Origin: Metapseudomonas boanensis
GTDB taxonomy: Bacteria; Pseudomonadota; Gammaproteobacteria; Pseudomonadales; Pseudomonadaceae
Reading direction: 5' to 3'
Length of the DNA: 64,000 nt
Assembly (NCBI RefSeq): GCF_018704125.1
Contig: NZ_JAGTIS010000003.1
Span: 1 to 64,000 of the forward strand
This document shows, one piece after another, positions 45,118-54,125 of the stretch (positions are counted from its first letter, which is position 1; each line of letters starts with the position of its first letter). Below the pieces are notes generated by a model. The model searched no databases, was not told where the DNA came from, and worked only from the letters and a program-made list of their open reading frames with translations. The translations under genes and the position numbers were made by a program.

Positions 45118-46173
45118 TCAGAAGGTGTTGCCAGCCCCCGGCAGAATCGCCCCGCCAAACAGCGCCTCGCGAATCCGTGCCTTGTGCCAGCCGCGGTCGC
45201 CCCAGACCTTGTCCAGGGCCCAGGCGCGTTTCATGAACAGCTGCAGGTCGACTTCCCAGGTGTATCCCATGGCGCCATGGGTCTGGATGGCGTTCTTGGC
45301 GGCCAGCAGGGCTGCTTCGGTGCAGGCCAGCCGGGCGTGGGAAACTTGCGCGTCCTGCTCCGAAAGCCCGTTGGCAATGGCATAGGCGGCGCGGTACAGG
45401 GGACCCTTGGCGAACTCGATCTGCACGGCCACGTTGGCCATCAGGTGCTTGATTGCCTGGAAGGAGCCCACTGGCTTGCCGAACTGCTTGCGCTCGAAGC
45501 TGTAGTCCACGGCCAGGTCGACCATCCGTTTGGCGAGGCCGAGCAATTGCGCGGCAGTGGCCAGAGCGCCGCGATTGACGGTATCGGCCCACAACGTGCG
45601 GCCCTTCTCACCCGCGGCCACGCAGGTGGCGGCGGTGGGCGTCCAGTCAACGCGAAACAGTTGCCGGCTCGGGTCTACCGAAGCGTTGCGCACCAGTGCC
45701 ACGGCTGCGCGCGGCACGGCGTGCACTTCATCGCCGTGGGGCAGCAGCAACAGGTCGGCCACATGGGCGTCGGCCACCAACGGGTTGCCGGGTTGGCCCA
45801 CGGCCAGGCGGGCCTTGCCTTCGGCAATGCGGGTCAGCCATTCGCTCTGCAGGTCGAGCTGCTCGTTGCCCAAGGCAGCGAGCAGCGGCACGCCGACCAG
45901 CACGGTGTCGACCAGCGGCTCGGTCAGCGCCGCGTAGCCGCACTCCTGGGCCAGCAGGATGAAATCGAGTTCGTTCATGCCCAGCCCGCCGAAGCCATCG
46001 GGCACGGTCATGGCCGGCAGCCCCAGCTCGGTGAGCTGGGTCCAGAGGTAGTCGCAACGGCCGCTCTCGGTTTGCCAGAGGTCGCGGATGCGCTCGGGCG
46101 TCACTTCATTGGTGAGGAAAGCCCGCACATTGTCCTGGAACAGCAGTTGGTCGTCACTGAAGGTAAAGTCCAT
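45118..46173 (-). CDS. Acyl-CoA dehydrogenase of ring-C/D catabolism (FadE31-33 group)
   Basis: The 351-residue protein is shorter than classical acyl-CoA dehydrogenases. Its middle domain is diverged (VGQPGNPLVADAHVADLLLL), while the C-terminal FAD domain is typical (RKQFGKPVGSFQAIKHLMANV and THGAMGYTWEVDLQLFMKRAW). This is the pattern of one chain in a heteromeric steroid acyl-CoA dehydrogenase. It lies 10 bases after the FadE30-like gene, which may be its partner or act separately. A role in late ring-opened intermediates is inferred from the operon. Confidence 0.82.
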   Translation of the reverse strand: MDFTFSDDQLLFQDNVRAFLTNEVTPERIRDLWQTESGRCDYLWTQLTELGLPAMTVPDGFGGLGMNELDFILLAQECGYAALTEPLVDTVLVGVPLLAALGNEQLDLQSEWLTRIAEGKARLAVGQPGNPLVADAHVADLLLLPHGDEVHAVPRAAVALVRNASVDPSRQLFRVDWTPTAATCVAAGEKGRTLWADTVNRGALATAAQLLGLAKRMVDLAVDYSFERKQFGKPVGSFQAIKHLMANVAVQIEFAKGPLYRAAYAIANGLSEQDAQVSHARLACTEAALLAAKNAIQTHGAMGYTWEVDLQLFMKRAWALDKVWGDRGWHKARIREALFGGAILPGAGNTF

Positions 46174-46183
46174 GGTGCCCCCG

Positions 46184-47350
46184 TTATGCGCGCGGCATGC
46201 CGAGCATGCGCTCGGCGATGATGTTGCGTTGGATCTCGTTGGTGCCGGCGTAGATCGGACCGGCCTGGGCGAACAGGAAACCATCCAGCCAGTGGCCGAC
46301 GTCGCCGGCGTCTGGCGCTTCGGGCAGCAGTTCGCCTCGCAGGCCGAGGATCGACAGCGCGGTCTCATGCATGCGCTGGTCCAGTTCGGACCAGAAGATC
46401 TTGTTGGTGGAGGATTCCGGACCGATCTTGCCGCCCTTCACCAGGCGCGAGGCGGTCATGTAGGTGTTCAGGGTGTAGGCCTCGGCATCCAGCCAGGCGC
46501 GCATCACCGCTTCACCGATGGCTGGGTCCTGGTCAGCCGCTTCGCGGTTGGCCTGGTAGAGCTGCACCAGACGGCGTGCGGTTTCCTGGAAGCGCGCCGG
46601 CGAGCGCAGCATCAGGCCGCGTTCGAAACCGGCCGTGGACATCGCCACGTGCCAGCCCATGCCCTCCCCGCCCAGCACGTTTTCCACCGGTACCTTGACG
46701 TCGTCGAAGAAGATTTCAGCGAAGCCCGGCAGACCATTGAGCTGTGGGATCGGTCGCACGGTGACGCCCGGACTGTTTAGCGGCAGCAGGATGAAGGTGA
46801 GACCGTGGTGACGGCTCGAACTCGGGTCGCTGCGGAACAGGCCGAAAAGCCAGTCGGCCCATACGGCGCGGGTCGACCAGGTTTTCTGGCCGTTGATAAC
46901 GAAGTGGTCCCCCTTGCGTTCGGCACGGCAGCGGATGGCCGCCATGTCGGAGCCGGCGTTCGGCTCGGACCAGCCCTGGGCCCAGACTTCCTCGCCCGTG
47001 GCCATCTTCGGCAGGAAACGCGCCTGCTGCTCGGGGGTACCGAATTCCATCAGGGTCGGGCCGAGGAGAAAGATACCGTTCTGGTTGACCCGAGCCGGGG
47101 CACCTGCGCGGTAATACTCTTCCTCGAAGATCAGCCACTCGATCAAGTCGCAGCCGCGCCCGCCCAGCTCCTTCGGCCAGGTCACCATGCCCCAGCGGCC
47201 CTCATTGAGCTTGGTTTCCCAGGCGCGATGCTGGGCAAAGCCCGCTTCGCTGTCGAAGGACTGCAGCGGCTCGGCCGGCACGTTGGCCGCCAGCCAGGCG
47301 CGTACCTCGTCACGGAAGGCCTGTTGTTCCTGCGTATAGGTCAGTTCCAT
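46184..47350 (-). CDS. fadE30: FadE30-like acyl-CoA dehydrogenase
   Basis: The 388-residue protein has the complete family set: WAQGWSEPNAGSDMAAIRCRA near residues 128-148, KTWSTRAVWADWLF, DDVKVPVENVLGGEGMGW, and IYAGTNEIQRNIIAERMLG at the end. Length and blocks fit FadE30, the dehydrogenase acting on the HIP-CoA-derived thioester (family knowledge). It starts six bases after EchA20. The exact substrate assignment within the FadE group is tentative. Confidence 0.78.
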   Translation of the reverse strand: MELTYTQEQQAFRDEVRAWLAANVPAEPLQSFDSEAGFAQHRAWETKLNEGRWGMVTWPKELGGRGCDLIEWLIFEEEYYRAGAPARVNQNGIFLLGPTLMEFGTPEQQARFLPKMATGEEVWAQGWSEPNAGSDMAAIRCRAERKGDHFVINGQKTWSTRAVWADWLFGLFRSDPSSSRHHGLTFILLPLNSPGVTVRPIPQLNGLPGFAEIFFDDVKVPVENVLGGEGMGWHVAMSTAGFERGLMLRSPARFQETARRLVQLYQANREAADQDPAIGEAVMRAWLDAEAYTLNTYMTASRLVKGGKIGPESSTNKIFWSELDQRMHETALSILGLRGELLPEAPDAGDVGHWLDGFLFAQAGPIYAGTNEIQRNIIAERMLGMPRA

Positions 47351-47356
47351 AGGTTT

Positions 47357-48115
47357 TCAGCCCTTGAAGTTGGCATCGCGCTTGTCGACGAAAGCATCGC
47401 GGGCTTCCTGGGAATCCAGCGAGCGGTAGGCCTGCAGGGTGAAGCCTTGCTCCCAGCGGTATTTGTCTTCGAGATTGCCGTCCTCTATACCGGTCAGTGC
47501 CTCCTTGGCGAGGGCGATCATGGCCGGGCTCTTGGCGGCGATCTGGCGGGCGATCGAGAGGGCCGCATCGCGCAGATCCTCGCGCTTGACCACGCGTTCA
47601 ACAGCGCCCAAGCGGTAGGCCTCGGCGGCATCGATCATCTCGCCGGTGAAGTACATGTGGCGCACCTTCTGCACCGGGAACAGGCGCTGCAGGTGAGCGC
47701 CGCCACCCATCGCGCCGCGGTCCACCTCGGGCACGCCGAAGCGCGCGCATTCGGAGGCGACCAGGATGTCCGCTGCGCCGCACAGGCCAATGCCGCCGCC
47801 GAGAACGAAGCCATGCACGGCGATGATCACCGGCTTGGGATTACGGTGGACGGCCTTGAAGCTGTCGTAGTTGCCCTTGTTCACAGCGACGATCAGGTCG
47901 CCGTTGGCCGCCAGTTCCTTGATGTCGACCCCGGCGCAGAAGCCTCGTCCCAGGGCGCGGATGACGATGACCCGTACCTCGGGCGCCTCGCCCAGGCGTT
48001 CCAGCTCGGCGGCGATGGACGCCCAACCCTGGCTGTCGAAGGCATTCACCGGCGGACGGTCGAAGACCATCTCGGCGATGCCGTTGTCGAGGCTGACATG
48101 AAATGGTGTTGCCAT
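47357..48115 (-). CDS. echA20: EchA20-like ring-opening crotonase
   Basis: The 252-residue crotonase-fold protein has GRGFCAGVDIKELAANGD near residues 55-72 and HGFVLGGGIGLCGAADILVAS for the oxyanion hole. PEVDRGAMGGGAHLQRL and a C-terminal YRWEQGFTLQAY complete it. The GVDIKE and YRxEQGFT blocks are shared with EchA20, which hydrolytically opens ring C of the indanone-carboxyl-CoA intermediate (family knowledge). It lies directly downstream of ipdC in the same operon. A start at 48115 is preferred to one eight codons upstream, being closest to a good ribosome site. Confidence 0.84.
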   Translation of the reverse strand: MATPFHVSLDNGIAEMVFDRPPVNAFDSQGWASIAAELERLGEAPEVRVIVIRALGRGFCAGVDIKELAANGDLIVAVNKGNYDSFKAVHRNPKPVIIAVHGFVLGGGIGLCGAADILVASECARFGVPEVDRGAMGGGAHLQRLFPVQKVRHMYFTGEMIDAAEAYRLGAVERVVKREDLRDAALSIARQIAAKSPAMIALAKEALTGIEDGNLEDKYRWEQGFTLQAYRSLDSQEARDAFVDKRDANFKG

Positions 48116-48128
48116 GGCCTTCTCCCCC

Positions 48129-49196
48129 TCAGGATGCACGGCGGCACAGCTCGGCGAGACGTTGCTCGGCCTGCTGCACGATGGATTCGATGAGTTCGGC
48201 GCAGCCCGGCAGGCTGTCGATGCTGGCGGCGACCTGCCCGGCGGGCAGCACGCCCTCTTCGGGCTGGCCGTCGACCATGGCCTTCTGGATCACCATGGGC
48301 GCGTTAGCGGCCATCAGCGTCTGCGCGGCGGTCAGGCCGTCGCTGCCACTCATCTTCAGGGCGCTGCCGAGCAGCTGGGCGATGCTGGCGCCGCTGTGCC
48401 GGCGATAGGCCAGGGCACTGCGCAGGGCCAGGAGCAAGCGGCGCAGGCCACCCGAGCGCTCCAGACGGTCGAGCAATTCGTTGCGGATCATCCGCTGCGG
48501 CATGCCGTCGATGGCACGGCTGACGATGATCGCCGCGGGGTCGCGGACGGCCAGGTAGCGCGCCAGGGTCGCCTGGGGCACCGGGCTGTCGGCGCTCATC
48601 AGGAAGCGCGTGCCCATGGCGATGCCTTCGGCGCCGAGCGCCAGGGCCGATACCAGACCACGCCCATCCTTGAAGCCACCCGCGGCGATCACAGGCACAT
48701 CGACCGCGTCCACCACCTGGCCGAGCAGGATCGAAGTGGGCACCGAGCCAGTATGGCCACCGCCCTCCCCGCCTTGCACGGTCACGGCGTCGGCCCCCAT
48801 TTCCACGGCTTTCACCGCGTGTTTGAGGGCGCCCACCGTAGGGATGCAGACCACGCCGGCATCCTTGAGTCGGCCGATCATCGCCTTGCCCGGCGAACGG
48901 CTGTAGCTGACGGCGCGCACCTTGTGGCGCAGCACCAGTTCGACGATCTCGGCGGCGTTGGCCTGATACATGTGGAAATTGACGCCGAAGGGGCGGTCCG
49001 TCCGTGACTTGGTCTGGAGGATCGCAGCCTCCATTTTGTCCGGTTCGATGGTGGCGCCGGCAAGGAAGCCGAAACCGCCGGCATTGCCGGTGGCGGCAAC
49101 CAGTTTCGGGTCGGCGACCCAGCCCATGGCAGTCTGGATGATCGGGTAGCGGCAACCCAGTAGCTGGGTCAGGCGGGTATCGAGGGAAATCGCCAT
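48129..49196 (-). CDS. ipdC: IpdC-like flavin-dependent oxidoreductase
   Basis: The 355-residue TIM-barrel protein belongs to the nitronate-monooxygenase-like FMN family: PIIQTAMGWVADPKLVAATGNAGGFGFL at the start, GGEGGGHTGSVPTSILLGQVV, VPVIAAGGFKDGRGLVSALALGAEG and MGTRFL. Length and context fit IpdC, which introduces or shifts a double bond in the HIP-CoA-derived intermediate before ring opening (family knowledge). The ATG overlaps the preceding stop by one base (TGATG); a GTG three bases upstream is an alternative. It is encoded between two crotonase genes. Confidence 0.83.
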   Translation of the reverse strand: MAISLDTRLTQLLGCRYPIIQTAMGWVADPKLVAATGNAGGFGFLAGATIEPDKMEAAILQTKSRTDRPFGVNFHMYQANAAEIVELVLRHKVRAVSYSRSPGKAMIGRLKDAGVVCIPTVGALKHAVKAVEMGADAVTVQGGEGGGHTGSVPTSILLGQVVDAVDVPVIAAGGFKDGRGLVSALALGAEGIAMGTRFLMSADSPVPQATLARYLAVRDPAAIIVSRAIDGMPQRMIRNELLDRLERSGGLRRLLLALRSALAYRRHSGASIAQLLGSALKMSGSDGLTAAQTLMAANAPMVIQKAMVDGQPEEGVLPAGQVAASIDSLPGCAELIESIVQQAEQRLAELCRRAS

Positions 49197-50065
49197 CACG
49201 CCTCCGCCGATTTGCGCTGGGACTGGGCCATGGCGCGGGCGTCGTAGCCGCCCAGCTTGTCGCCACTGACCAGTTCGTTGTGCACATGAGCGAAGTGATG
49301 CAGCCCGAACACCATGTCCATGGTGGCGCGCTTGCCCATCAGGTCCTCGGCATTGTTCACCGCCTGCTTGGTCAGTTGCAGGCCCAGGCGCGGCATCTGC
49401 GCGATGCGCCGGGCCACGTCCATCGTCACGTCTTCCAGCACGTCGCGCGGCACTACCTTGTTGACCATGCCCATCTGCCAGGCGCGCTCGGCCGGCATGC
49501 GCTCGCCGAGGAAGAGGAACTCCTTGGCGATGCGCGGGTTCAGCTCATGAACGTGGGCGAAGTACTCGACGCCGGGAATACCCATGCGCACCACCGGATC
49601 GGAGAAGTAGGCGTCATCCGAGGCGATGATCAGATCGCAGACCCAGGCCAGCATCAGGCCACCGGCGATGCAGGCACCCTGCACCATGGCGATGGTCGGC
49701 TTGGGCATGTCGCGCCAGCGCCGGCACATGCCGAGGTAGACCTCCTGCTCGCGGGCATAGAGGAACTCGCCGCCCGGCTTGTTCACGTGGTCGTACCAGA
49801 GGCTGGCGCGGTCGAAGCTCTGATTGACGTCACGGCCCGGCGTGCCGATGTCGTGCCCGGCTGAAAAGTGCTTGCCAGCGCCCCGCAGGACAATGACCTT
49901 CACGGCATCATCGTCACAGGCGCGCTTGAAGGCGGCATCCAGGGCATAGGTCATCCGCGAGTTCTGCGCGTTGTGGTACTCGGGGCGGTGCATGGTCACC
50001 AGGGCCACCGGGCCCTGCACCTCGAAGAGCACCACTTGATCGTTGTTATCTATGTTCTCGTTCAT
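49196..50065 (-). CDS. Enoyl-CoA hydratase/isomerase family protein
   Basis: The 289-residue crotonase has MHRPEYHNAQNSRMTYAL at the start, the oxyanion-hole segments GAGKHFSAGHDIGTPGRD and GACIAGGLMLAWVCDLIIAS, and an acidic MGIPGVEYFAHVHEL region where the catalytic Glu normally sits. It probably hydrates a steroid-derived enoyl-CoA. A long insertion (residues 75-110) with many aromatics widens the substrate side and fits a bulky ring substrate. It lies between ipdB and ipdC with gaps of 45 bases and a one-base overlap. Confidence 0.82.
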   Translation of the reverse strand: MNENIDNNDQVVLFEVQGPVALVTMHRPEYHNAQNSRMTYALDAAFKRACDDDAVKVIVLRGAGKHFSAGHDIGTPGRDVNQSFDRASLWYDHVNKPGGEFLYAREQEVYLGMCRRWRDMPKPTIAMVQGACIAGGLMLAWVCDLIIASDDAYFSDPVVRMGIPGVEYFAHVHELNPRIAKEFLFLGERMPAERAWQMGMVNKVVPRDVLEDVTMDVARRIAQMPRLGLQLTKQAVNNAEDLMGKRATMDMVFGLHHFAHVHNELVSGDKLGGYDARAMAQSQRKSAEA

Positions 50066-50110
50066 CTGCGCTGCTCCGTCTCGCGGGACTTCAGGCCTTC
50101 TTGTCGTTAT

Positions 50111-50914
50111 TCATTGCGGGGCGCGGACGCCCGGCGGATTGTCCTTGATCTGGCTGGCACGCAGGTTGTGCGGGTCCAGTTGCTGGATGAGGATGAGTTG
50201 CTCCAGGGTCGGCGCCGCCGTGGTCGGGATGGACTCCGGCAGGTGCAGCGGGAAGCTGGTGGCGGCCTGGACTTCGGCAGCGGTCACGCCCGGATGCAGC
50301 GAGCGAACGCGCATCTGCCGGTCAGGGCCCTGGAAGTCCATGACGCAGAGGTCGGTGATGATCAGGCGAATGTCGATCTCGTCCATCGACCAGCCACGCG
50401 CCAGGCGCGCCGGGTTGTAGCCAACGGACGACACTACATCCACCTCGCCTTCGACGAAGACCCGCTTGTTGTGGCTGGGCACCAGGAAGGAGTTGGCATG
50501 GTTGATCGAGTTGCCGGGGAAACCACGCACGCCGAGCATCTGCGACTTGGGCTTGGCGTGGTCACCGATGCAGGAAATGTTTGCCTGGCCGAAGCGATCG
50601 ACCTGAACCGGACCTACCAGGGCATGGCGGCGGCCGCTCCAGACGTTGTCGAAGATGCGCGAGAAGCCCATCCAGCTGTCGCATTTCGGCTGGTAGCCGC
50701 CACGCGGGCCCAGCGGCACCGGTTCGGCGACCATGAAGGCCTCGGAGTCGGTCATCATCAGCTCCGAGTTGCTGTTGAGCATGGCCAGGGACGCGGACAG
50801 GCGCTGCAGCACGCCGATACCGGTGGCAAGCACTTCGCCATCGTCGCGGAACGTCTCGGAGGCGGCGCAGATCATCAGCTCTGCCAGGCTGTAGGCTTGA
50901 TTGGTCGGGGTCAT
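50111..50914 (-). CDS. ipdB: IpdB, beta subunit of the ring-opening COCHEA-CoA hydrolase
   Basis: The 267-residue protein belongs to the CoA-transferase beta family but, as in IpdB, acts in steroid-ring hydrolysis with IpdA (family knowledge). Visible blocks are TDSEAFMVAEPVPLGPRGGY, GPVQVDRFGQANISCIGD, and GWSMDEIDIRLIITDLCVMD. The active-site Glu of true CoA-transferases is not evident. The ATG at 50914 has GAGGAC upstream and is preferred to a TTG overlapping the ipdA stop. The pair ipdA-ipdB opens ring D. Confidence 0.85.
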   Translation of the reverse strand: MTPTNQAYSLAELMICAASETFRDDGEVLATGIGVLQRLSASLAMLNSNSELMMTDSEAFMVAEPVPLGPRGGYQPKCDSWMGFSRIFDNVWSGRRHALVGPVQVDRFGQANISCIGDHAKPKSQMLGVRGFPGNSINHANSFLVPSHNKRVFVEGEVDVVSSVGYNPARLARGWSMDEIDIRLIITDLCVMDFQGPDRQMRVRSLHPGVTAAEVQAATSFPLHLPESIPTTAAPTLEQLILIQQLDPHNLRASQIKDNPPGVRAPQ

Positions 50915-50937
50915 CTGGGCGTCCTCAACTCTCGTAT

Positions 50938-51819
50938 TCAAAAAACCGGGAGCGGCAGTTTGCGAATGGCTTCCAGGCCACCCACGCGGGCGAGGTATTC
51001 CTCTTCACCGCAGTTCACGTACTGCTCGACATAGGCCTGCCAGCCATCCGGCTCGCCAGCCGACGCGTTGTAGGCCTTGAAGTGGGCCACGTCGAAGCCG
51101 TACAGCGGTGCACAGGACGAGGGGTGTGCCCCACCCGGCAGGTGCACGACGCCGGTGGTGCGGTTGCGTTCCCAAAACACCTTGCGGGCGTTCTCGGGGT
51201 CGGCGTGGAAGAAATCGCTCGGTACCAGCTCGTCGCAACTCACGTAGGCCTTGTCGGCGGCGCGTACGAAAAGGTCATCCATGTAATGGTCGGGCCCGGC
51301 GATCTGGCACACGCCACGGGCGTCGGCACGGTCGACGTGGATAAGCGCGGCATCCAGCTTCAGCGCCGGCATGGCGACCCAGTCGCGGCTGTCGTCGTAA
51401 GGTGACGCCACCAGCTTGAGCTGCGGGTTGATTTGCAGCACATCAGTACCCAGGCCAAGGGCGGTGGGGATGAAGGGCGCGCGCATGGCGGCAGCGCGCA
51501 GGCCGAGCAGGAGCATGCCTTCGTCGATTTCCATCACCTCCACCGCCGCTTCCTGGCGGGCCTTGCGGAAGTAGGGTTCTAGCGGGATGAAGTCGAGCGA
51601 GACGAAGGCGTAGACCAGTTTCCTGACCTTGCCGGCAGCGCAGAGCATACCGATGTCGGCACCGCCGTAGGCGACCACCGTGAGGTCCTTGAGGTCTGAG
51701 CGGAGGATCTCGCGGACCAGCGCCATGGGCTTGCGCCGCGGGCCCCAACCGCCGATACCGATGGTCATGCCGTCGCGTAGCTGGCCGACCACGTCGGCCG
51801 CTGTCATTCGTTTATCCAT
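50938..51819 (-). CDS. ipdA: IpdA, alpha subunit of the ring-opening COCHEA-CoA hydrolase
   Basis: The 293-residue protein is a CoA-transferase alpha-type chain with the glycine loop DGMTIGIGGWGPRRKPMALV near residues 17-36, then VEVMEIDEGMLLLGLRAAAM and VHVDRADARGVCQIAGPDHY. Length is close to actinobacterial IpdA (about 292). With IpdB it hydrolyses the last carbocyclic ring of the steroid nucleus (family knowledge). It starts 13 bases after hsaC ends, second in the operon. Confidence 0.87.
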   Translation of the reverse strand: MDKRMTAADVVGQLRDGMTIGIGGWGPRRKPMALVREILRSDLKDLTVVAYGGADIGMLCAAGKVRKLVYAFVSLDFIPLEPYFRKARQEAAVEVMEIDEGMLLLGLRAAAMRAPFIPTALGLGTDVLQINPQLKLVASPYDDSRDWVAMPALKLDAALIHVDRADARGVCQIAGPDHYMDDLFVRAADKAYVSCDELVPSDFFHADPENARKVFWERNRTTGVVHLPGGAHPSSCAPLYGFDVAHFKAYNASAGEPDGWQAYVEQYVNCGEEEYLARVGGLEAIRKLPLPVF

Positions 51820-51832
51820 TCTCTGATCTCCC

Positions 51833-52726
51833 TTAACGACGACCGACGCTGAAATCGTGGCCCCAGTAGCTCACCACTGTGCTCTCGAACGGCAGGTGGC
51901 GATCCCAGTCCATGACCTTGCCGCCGCAGCCGTACTCCAGGTCGAAGCCGCCCGGGGTCTGCATGTAGAACGAGGTCATTTCGTCATTGGTGTGGCGGCC
52001 GAGGGTGGCCGAAAGCTTCACGCCGCTGGCGTGCATACGGTCGAGCGCACGACCGACGTCATCCAGCTCCCGTACTTCCACCATCAGGTGTACGCAGCCG
52101 GACGGAATTGGGCACTCGAACAGCGCCAGCGAGTGGTGGCGGCCGTTGTTGCAATGGAGGAAGTGGATTCGCTTTTCCGGCTCGGCGGGGTCGGGCGTGA
52201 AACGCACCTTCATCAGGTCGGAGAGGCCGAAGCCCAGGACCCGCTCGTAGAAGTCCAGGCAGCGGTCGAAACTCGGCGCTGGCAGCACCGCATGCCCCAT
52301 CCCCAGATCGCTGGTGATGAAGCCGCTGACGCCGGCCGGGGAGACGAACGGAGCGAAGTCCTGCCGCGCCCCCCAGAACAGCTCGTGGCGGTTACCATCC
52401 GGGTCGCTGAAGCGCGCCAGCTCCTGCACCTTGCGCAGGCTCGCATCAGTCGCCGAGCCGCGCTGCACCTCGACATCAGCCTGTTGCAGCTCGGCGATGG
52501 CCTGCTCGAAGGCTGCCTTGCCGGCCACTTCCCAACCGCAGGCGCCGTAACCGTCACGATCGGCCTTCTCAACCAGGATGCGGTAATGGCGCTCGTCCAT
52601 CTTCAGGTAGAGCGCGTCTTCCGAACCGGCCTCGACCATCATGCCGAGCACCCCTGCGGCGTACTCGCGCCAACGGTTCAAGTCAGTCGAGGCTACGGTG
52701 ACGTAGCCCAGGCCACGGATATCCAT
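51833..52726 (-). CDS. hsaC: Extradiol dioxygenase of ring A (HsaC/TesB, 3,4-DHSA dioxygenase)
   Basis: The 297-residue type I extradiol dioxygenase has two vicinal-oxygen-chelate modules. Iron ligands read from the second are His145 (LGMGHAVLP), His213 (GCVHLMVEV) and Glu264 (GGFDLEYG). Acid-base His residues lie in GRHHSLALF. It resembles HsaC/TesB along its length, including the start (MDIRGLGYVTVASTDLNRWR) and the end (SYWGHDFSVG). It cleaves catecholic 3,4-DHSA at the meta position. It leads a long operon that also carries the ipd, fad and regulator genes. A candidate operator lies 88 bases before its start. Confidence 0.9.
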   Translation of the reverse strand: MDIRGLGYVTVASTDLNRWREYAAGVLGMMVEAGSEDALYLKMDERHYRILVEKADRDGYGACGWEVAGKAAFEQAIAELQQADVEVQRGSATDASLRKVQELARFSDPDGNRHELFWGARQDFAPFVSPAGVSGFITSDLGMGHAVLPAPSFDRCLDFYERVLGFGLSDLMKVRFTPDPAEPEKRIHFLHCNNGRHHSLALFECPIPSGCVHLMVEVRELDDVGRALDRMHASGVKLSATLGRHTNDEMTSFYMQTPGGFDLEYGCGGKVMDWDRHLPFESTVVSYWGHDFSVGRR

Positions 52727-52813
52727 GCGGTTCTCCTCATTAGCGTTATCGCCTCACGCACCGGGCGTGGGGCTCTATGAGGAGGGATTAAATCGGCTCG
52801 CCATGGGGGTGGC

Positions 52814-52832
52814 ATCGTCCGATGAGACTAGC
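52814..52832 (-). promoter_or_regulatory. Candidate steroid-regulon operator, site 4 (hsaC promoter)
   Basis: ATCGTCCGATGAGACTAGC agrees with site 1 at 16 of 19 positions, with no gaps. Confidence 0.6.
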
Positions 52833-53026
52833 GCGCAAGGCCCGTGGAATGGGGGTTTGCGAAGTGTGAGGAAGGTTGCCGCCGGGTGGCCGATGACCGC
52901 GTGTCGCCGGGTGACGAAACAGGCTGGGATTACCTCCTTGGTTTCGCCAACCGCCCCCCGGTGAGACGCTTGGCAAATGCGTTGGCTCTGTCCCAGTTAA
53001 GTGTTGTCACTGGCTGGCTCCCTGAT

Positions 53027-53110
53027 AGGAGCCAGCTTGCTGGCGAACGGGCTCATTTCGCGAGCAAGAACTCGGCGTCCCCCTCGCTCCTACAGGGCTC
53101 TCAGCCCGAC
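53027..53110. repeat. REP pair
   Basis: TAGGAGCCAGCTTGCTGGCGAA is followed by an inverted TTCGCGAGCAAG and CGCTCCTACAGG, the standard Pseudomonas REP type also seen at 61893, 63026 and 63942. Confidence 0.7.
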
Positions 53111-53324
53111 CGTTGATGGCCAGCAACAGCTAACGCCGACATAGCCAATGCGTTCGCCCCCACAAGTATGGGCCCTGAGATGACCGTCAAAGCCTCCGCC
53201 CCATCAGGCAAACACACCGGCCGGAAGGCAATCCGTAAACCCAGCGCAACACCTGGAAAACGGTCTGTCCTTTATTGGATCACTCAGCCCCAAAAGAGGA
53301 TCTGAAGAGCCCTGAAAACGAGCA

Positions 53325-53360
53325 TAAACCATGGAATATTCCATGCCATTCAATGGTTTA
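53325..53360. promoter_or_regulatory. Nested palindromes upstream of a small periplasmic gene
   Basis: CATGGAATATTCCATG (53330-53345) is a perfect 16-base palindrome. TAAACCAT (53325-53332) and ATGGTTTA (53353-53360) are a second inverted pair overlapping its left half. It could be an operator. Confidence 0.4.
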
Positions 53361-53480
53361 TTGCCGTCCATTCGTCTTGAACAGCTCCATACGTCAGAGA
53401 TCTGTCGGTTCCACTGGCAATGCGCTCAGACGCTCTTAGAATCTGCGTTCGGGGGAAGTGGGGATCAAGAGGAAGCCGTC

Positions 53481-53798
53481 ATGAAATCGACATTCACCAC
53501 ACAAGCCCTTTCCGGCCTGTTACTCACCTTCGCAGCTGTAACCGCCATGCAGGCAACCGCCGCCCCCCCCGTGATGCTCGCGGAAAACGGTAGTGATCGC
53601 CTGAGCGACTATCGCGTCATGCAGGAACAGCGGCTCCAGGCAAGAGAAAATGCAGGCCAGAACTTCATCCAAATGGTCGAGGAGGAACCGTCAGCAGCAG
53701 GCCCGCAATTCAGTTCCGAAGAAGCAGAACCGGCGACGCAACCGGCACCCCAGTACAGATCCTTGATTCATCAACAACGGATCGAATACGGACATTGA
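53481..53798 (+). CDS. Small periplasmic protein of unknown function
   Basis: The 105-residue product begins with a signal peptide (STFTTQALSGLLLTFAAVTAM with a TAA-type cleavage site). Its mature part is acidic and low in complexity (EEEPSAAGPQFSSEEAEPATQ). The ATG at 53481 follows AAGAGGAAG; the open frame upstream to 53331 crosses the palindromes and is less likely. No family is recognised. It is a single gene between the hsaC promoter region and a LapG-like protease gene. Confidence 0.6.
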   Translation: MKSTFTTQALSGLLLTFAAVTAMQATAAPPVMLAENGSDRLSDYRVMQEQRLQARENAGQNFIQMVEEEPSAAGPQFSSEEAEPATQPAPQYRSLIHQQRIEYGH

Positions 53799-54125
53799 TC
53801 GAGTTGCCCCGTCCCTCCGTATGCGCCCGATCTGTCCGCGCATCGGGGGGACTCCAAAGGTTATCCACAAGCTCTTCCGACGACCGGTTGCCAAGGTCAC
53901 ACCGGCAGAAGCCGCACGCTAGAGCCCACCCGTCACTTCTCGGCTCGAGCACTCACATTGGCTTCCGACCACAGGTCGGCGGGCTGCTTGCGAAGGCGTT
54001 TTGAATGACGCTAACGTGCAGCCATCTTTGATCTGGCGGAGGTCTTCTCGCGCCAATCACCTGCTCAACGGATTGATCCACCCGTTTGAACCCGGCCCAG
54101 GCCGCTTTCTTGGAGGTTGAATCCG

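Larger units (their letters stand above)
52727..53324. other. Intergenic region before the hsaC operon
   Basis: No convincing gene. It holds the site-4 operator (52814-52832) and a REP pair (53027-53110). The remainder shows only unsupported frames. Confidence 0.5.

Noticed and set aside
46805-48193. 462-codon plus-strand frame opposite FadE30 and EchA20
   Set aside because: Overlaps two well-supported genes entirely and shows no family resemblance.
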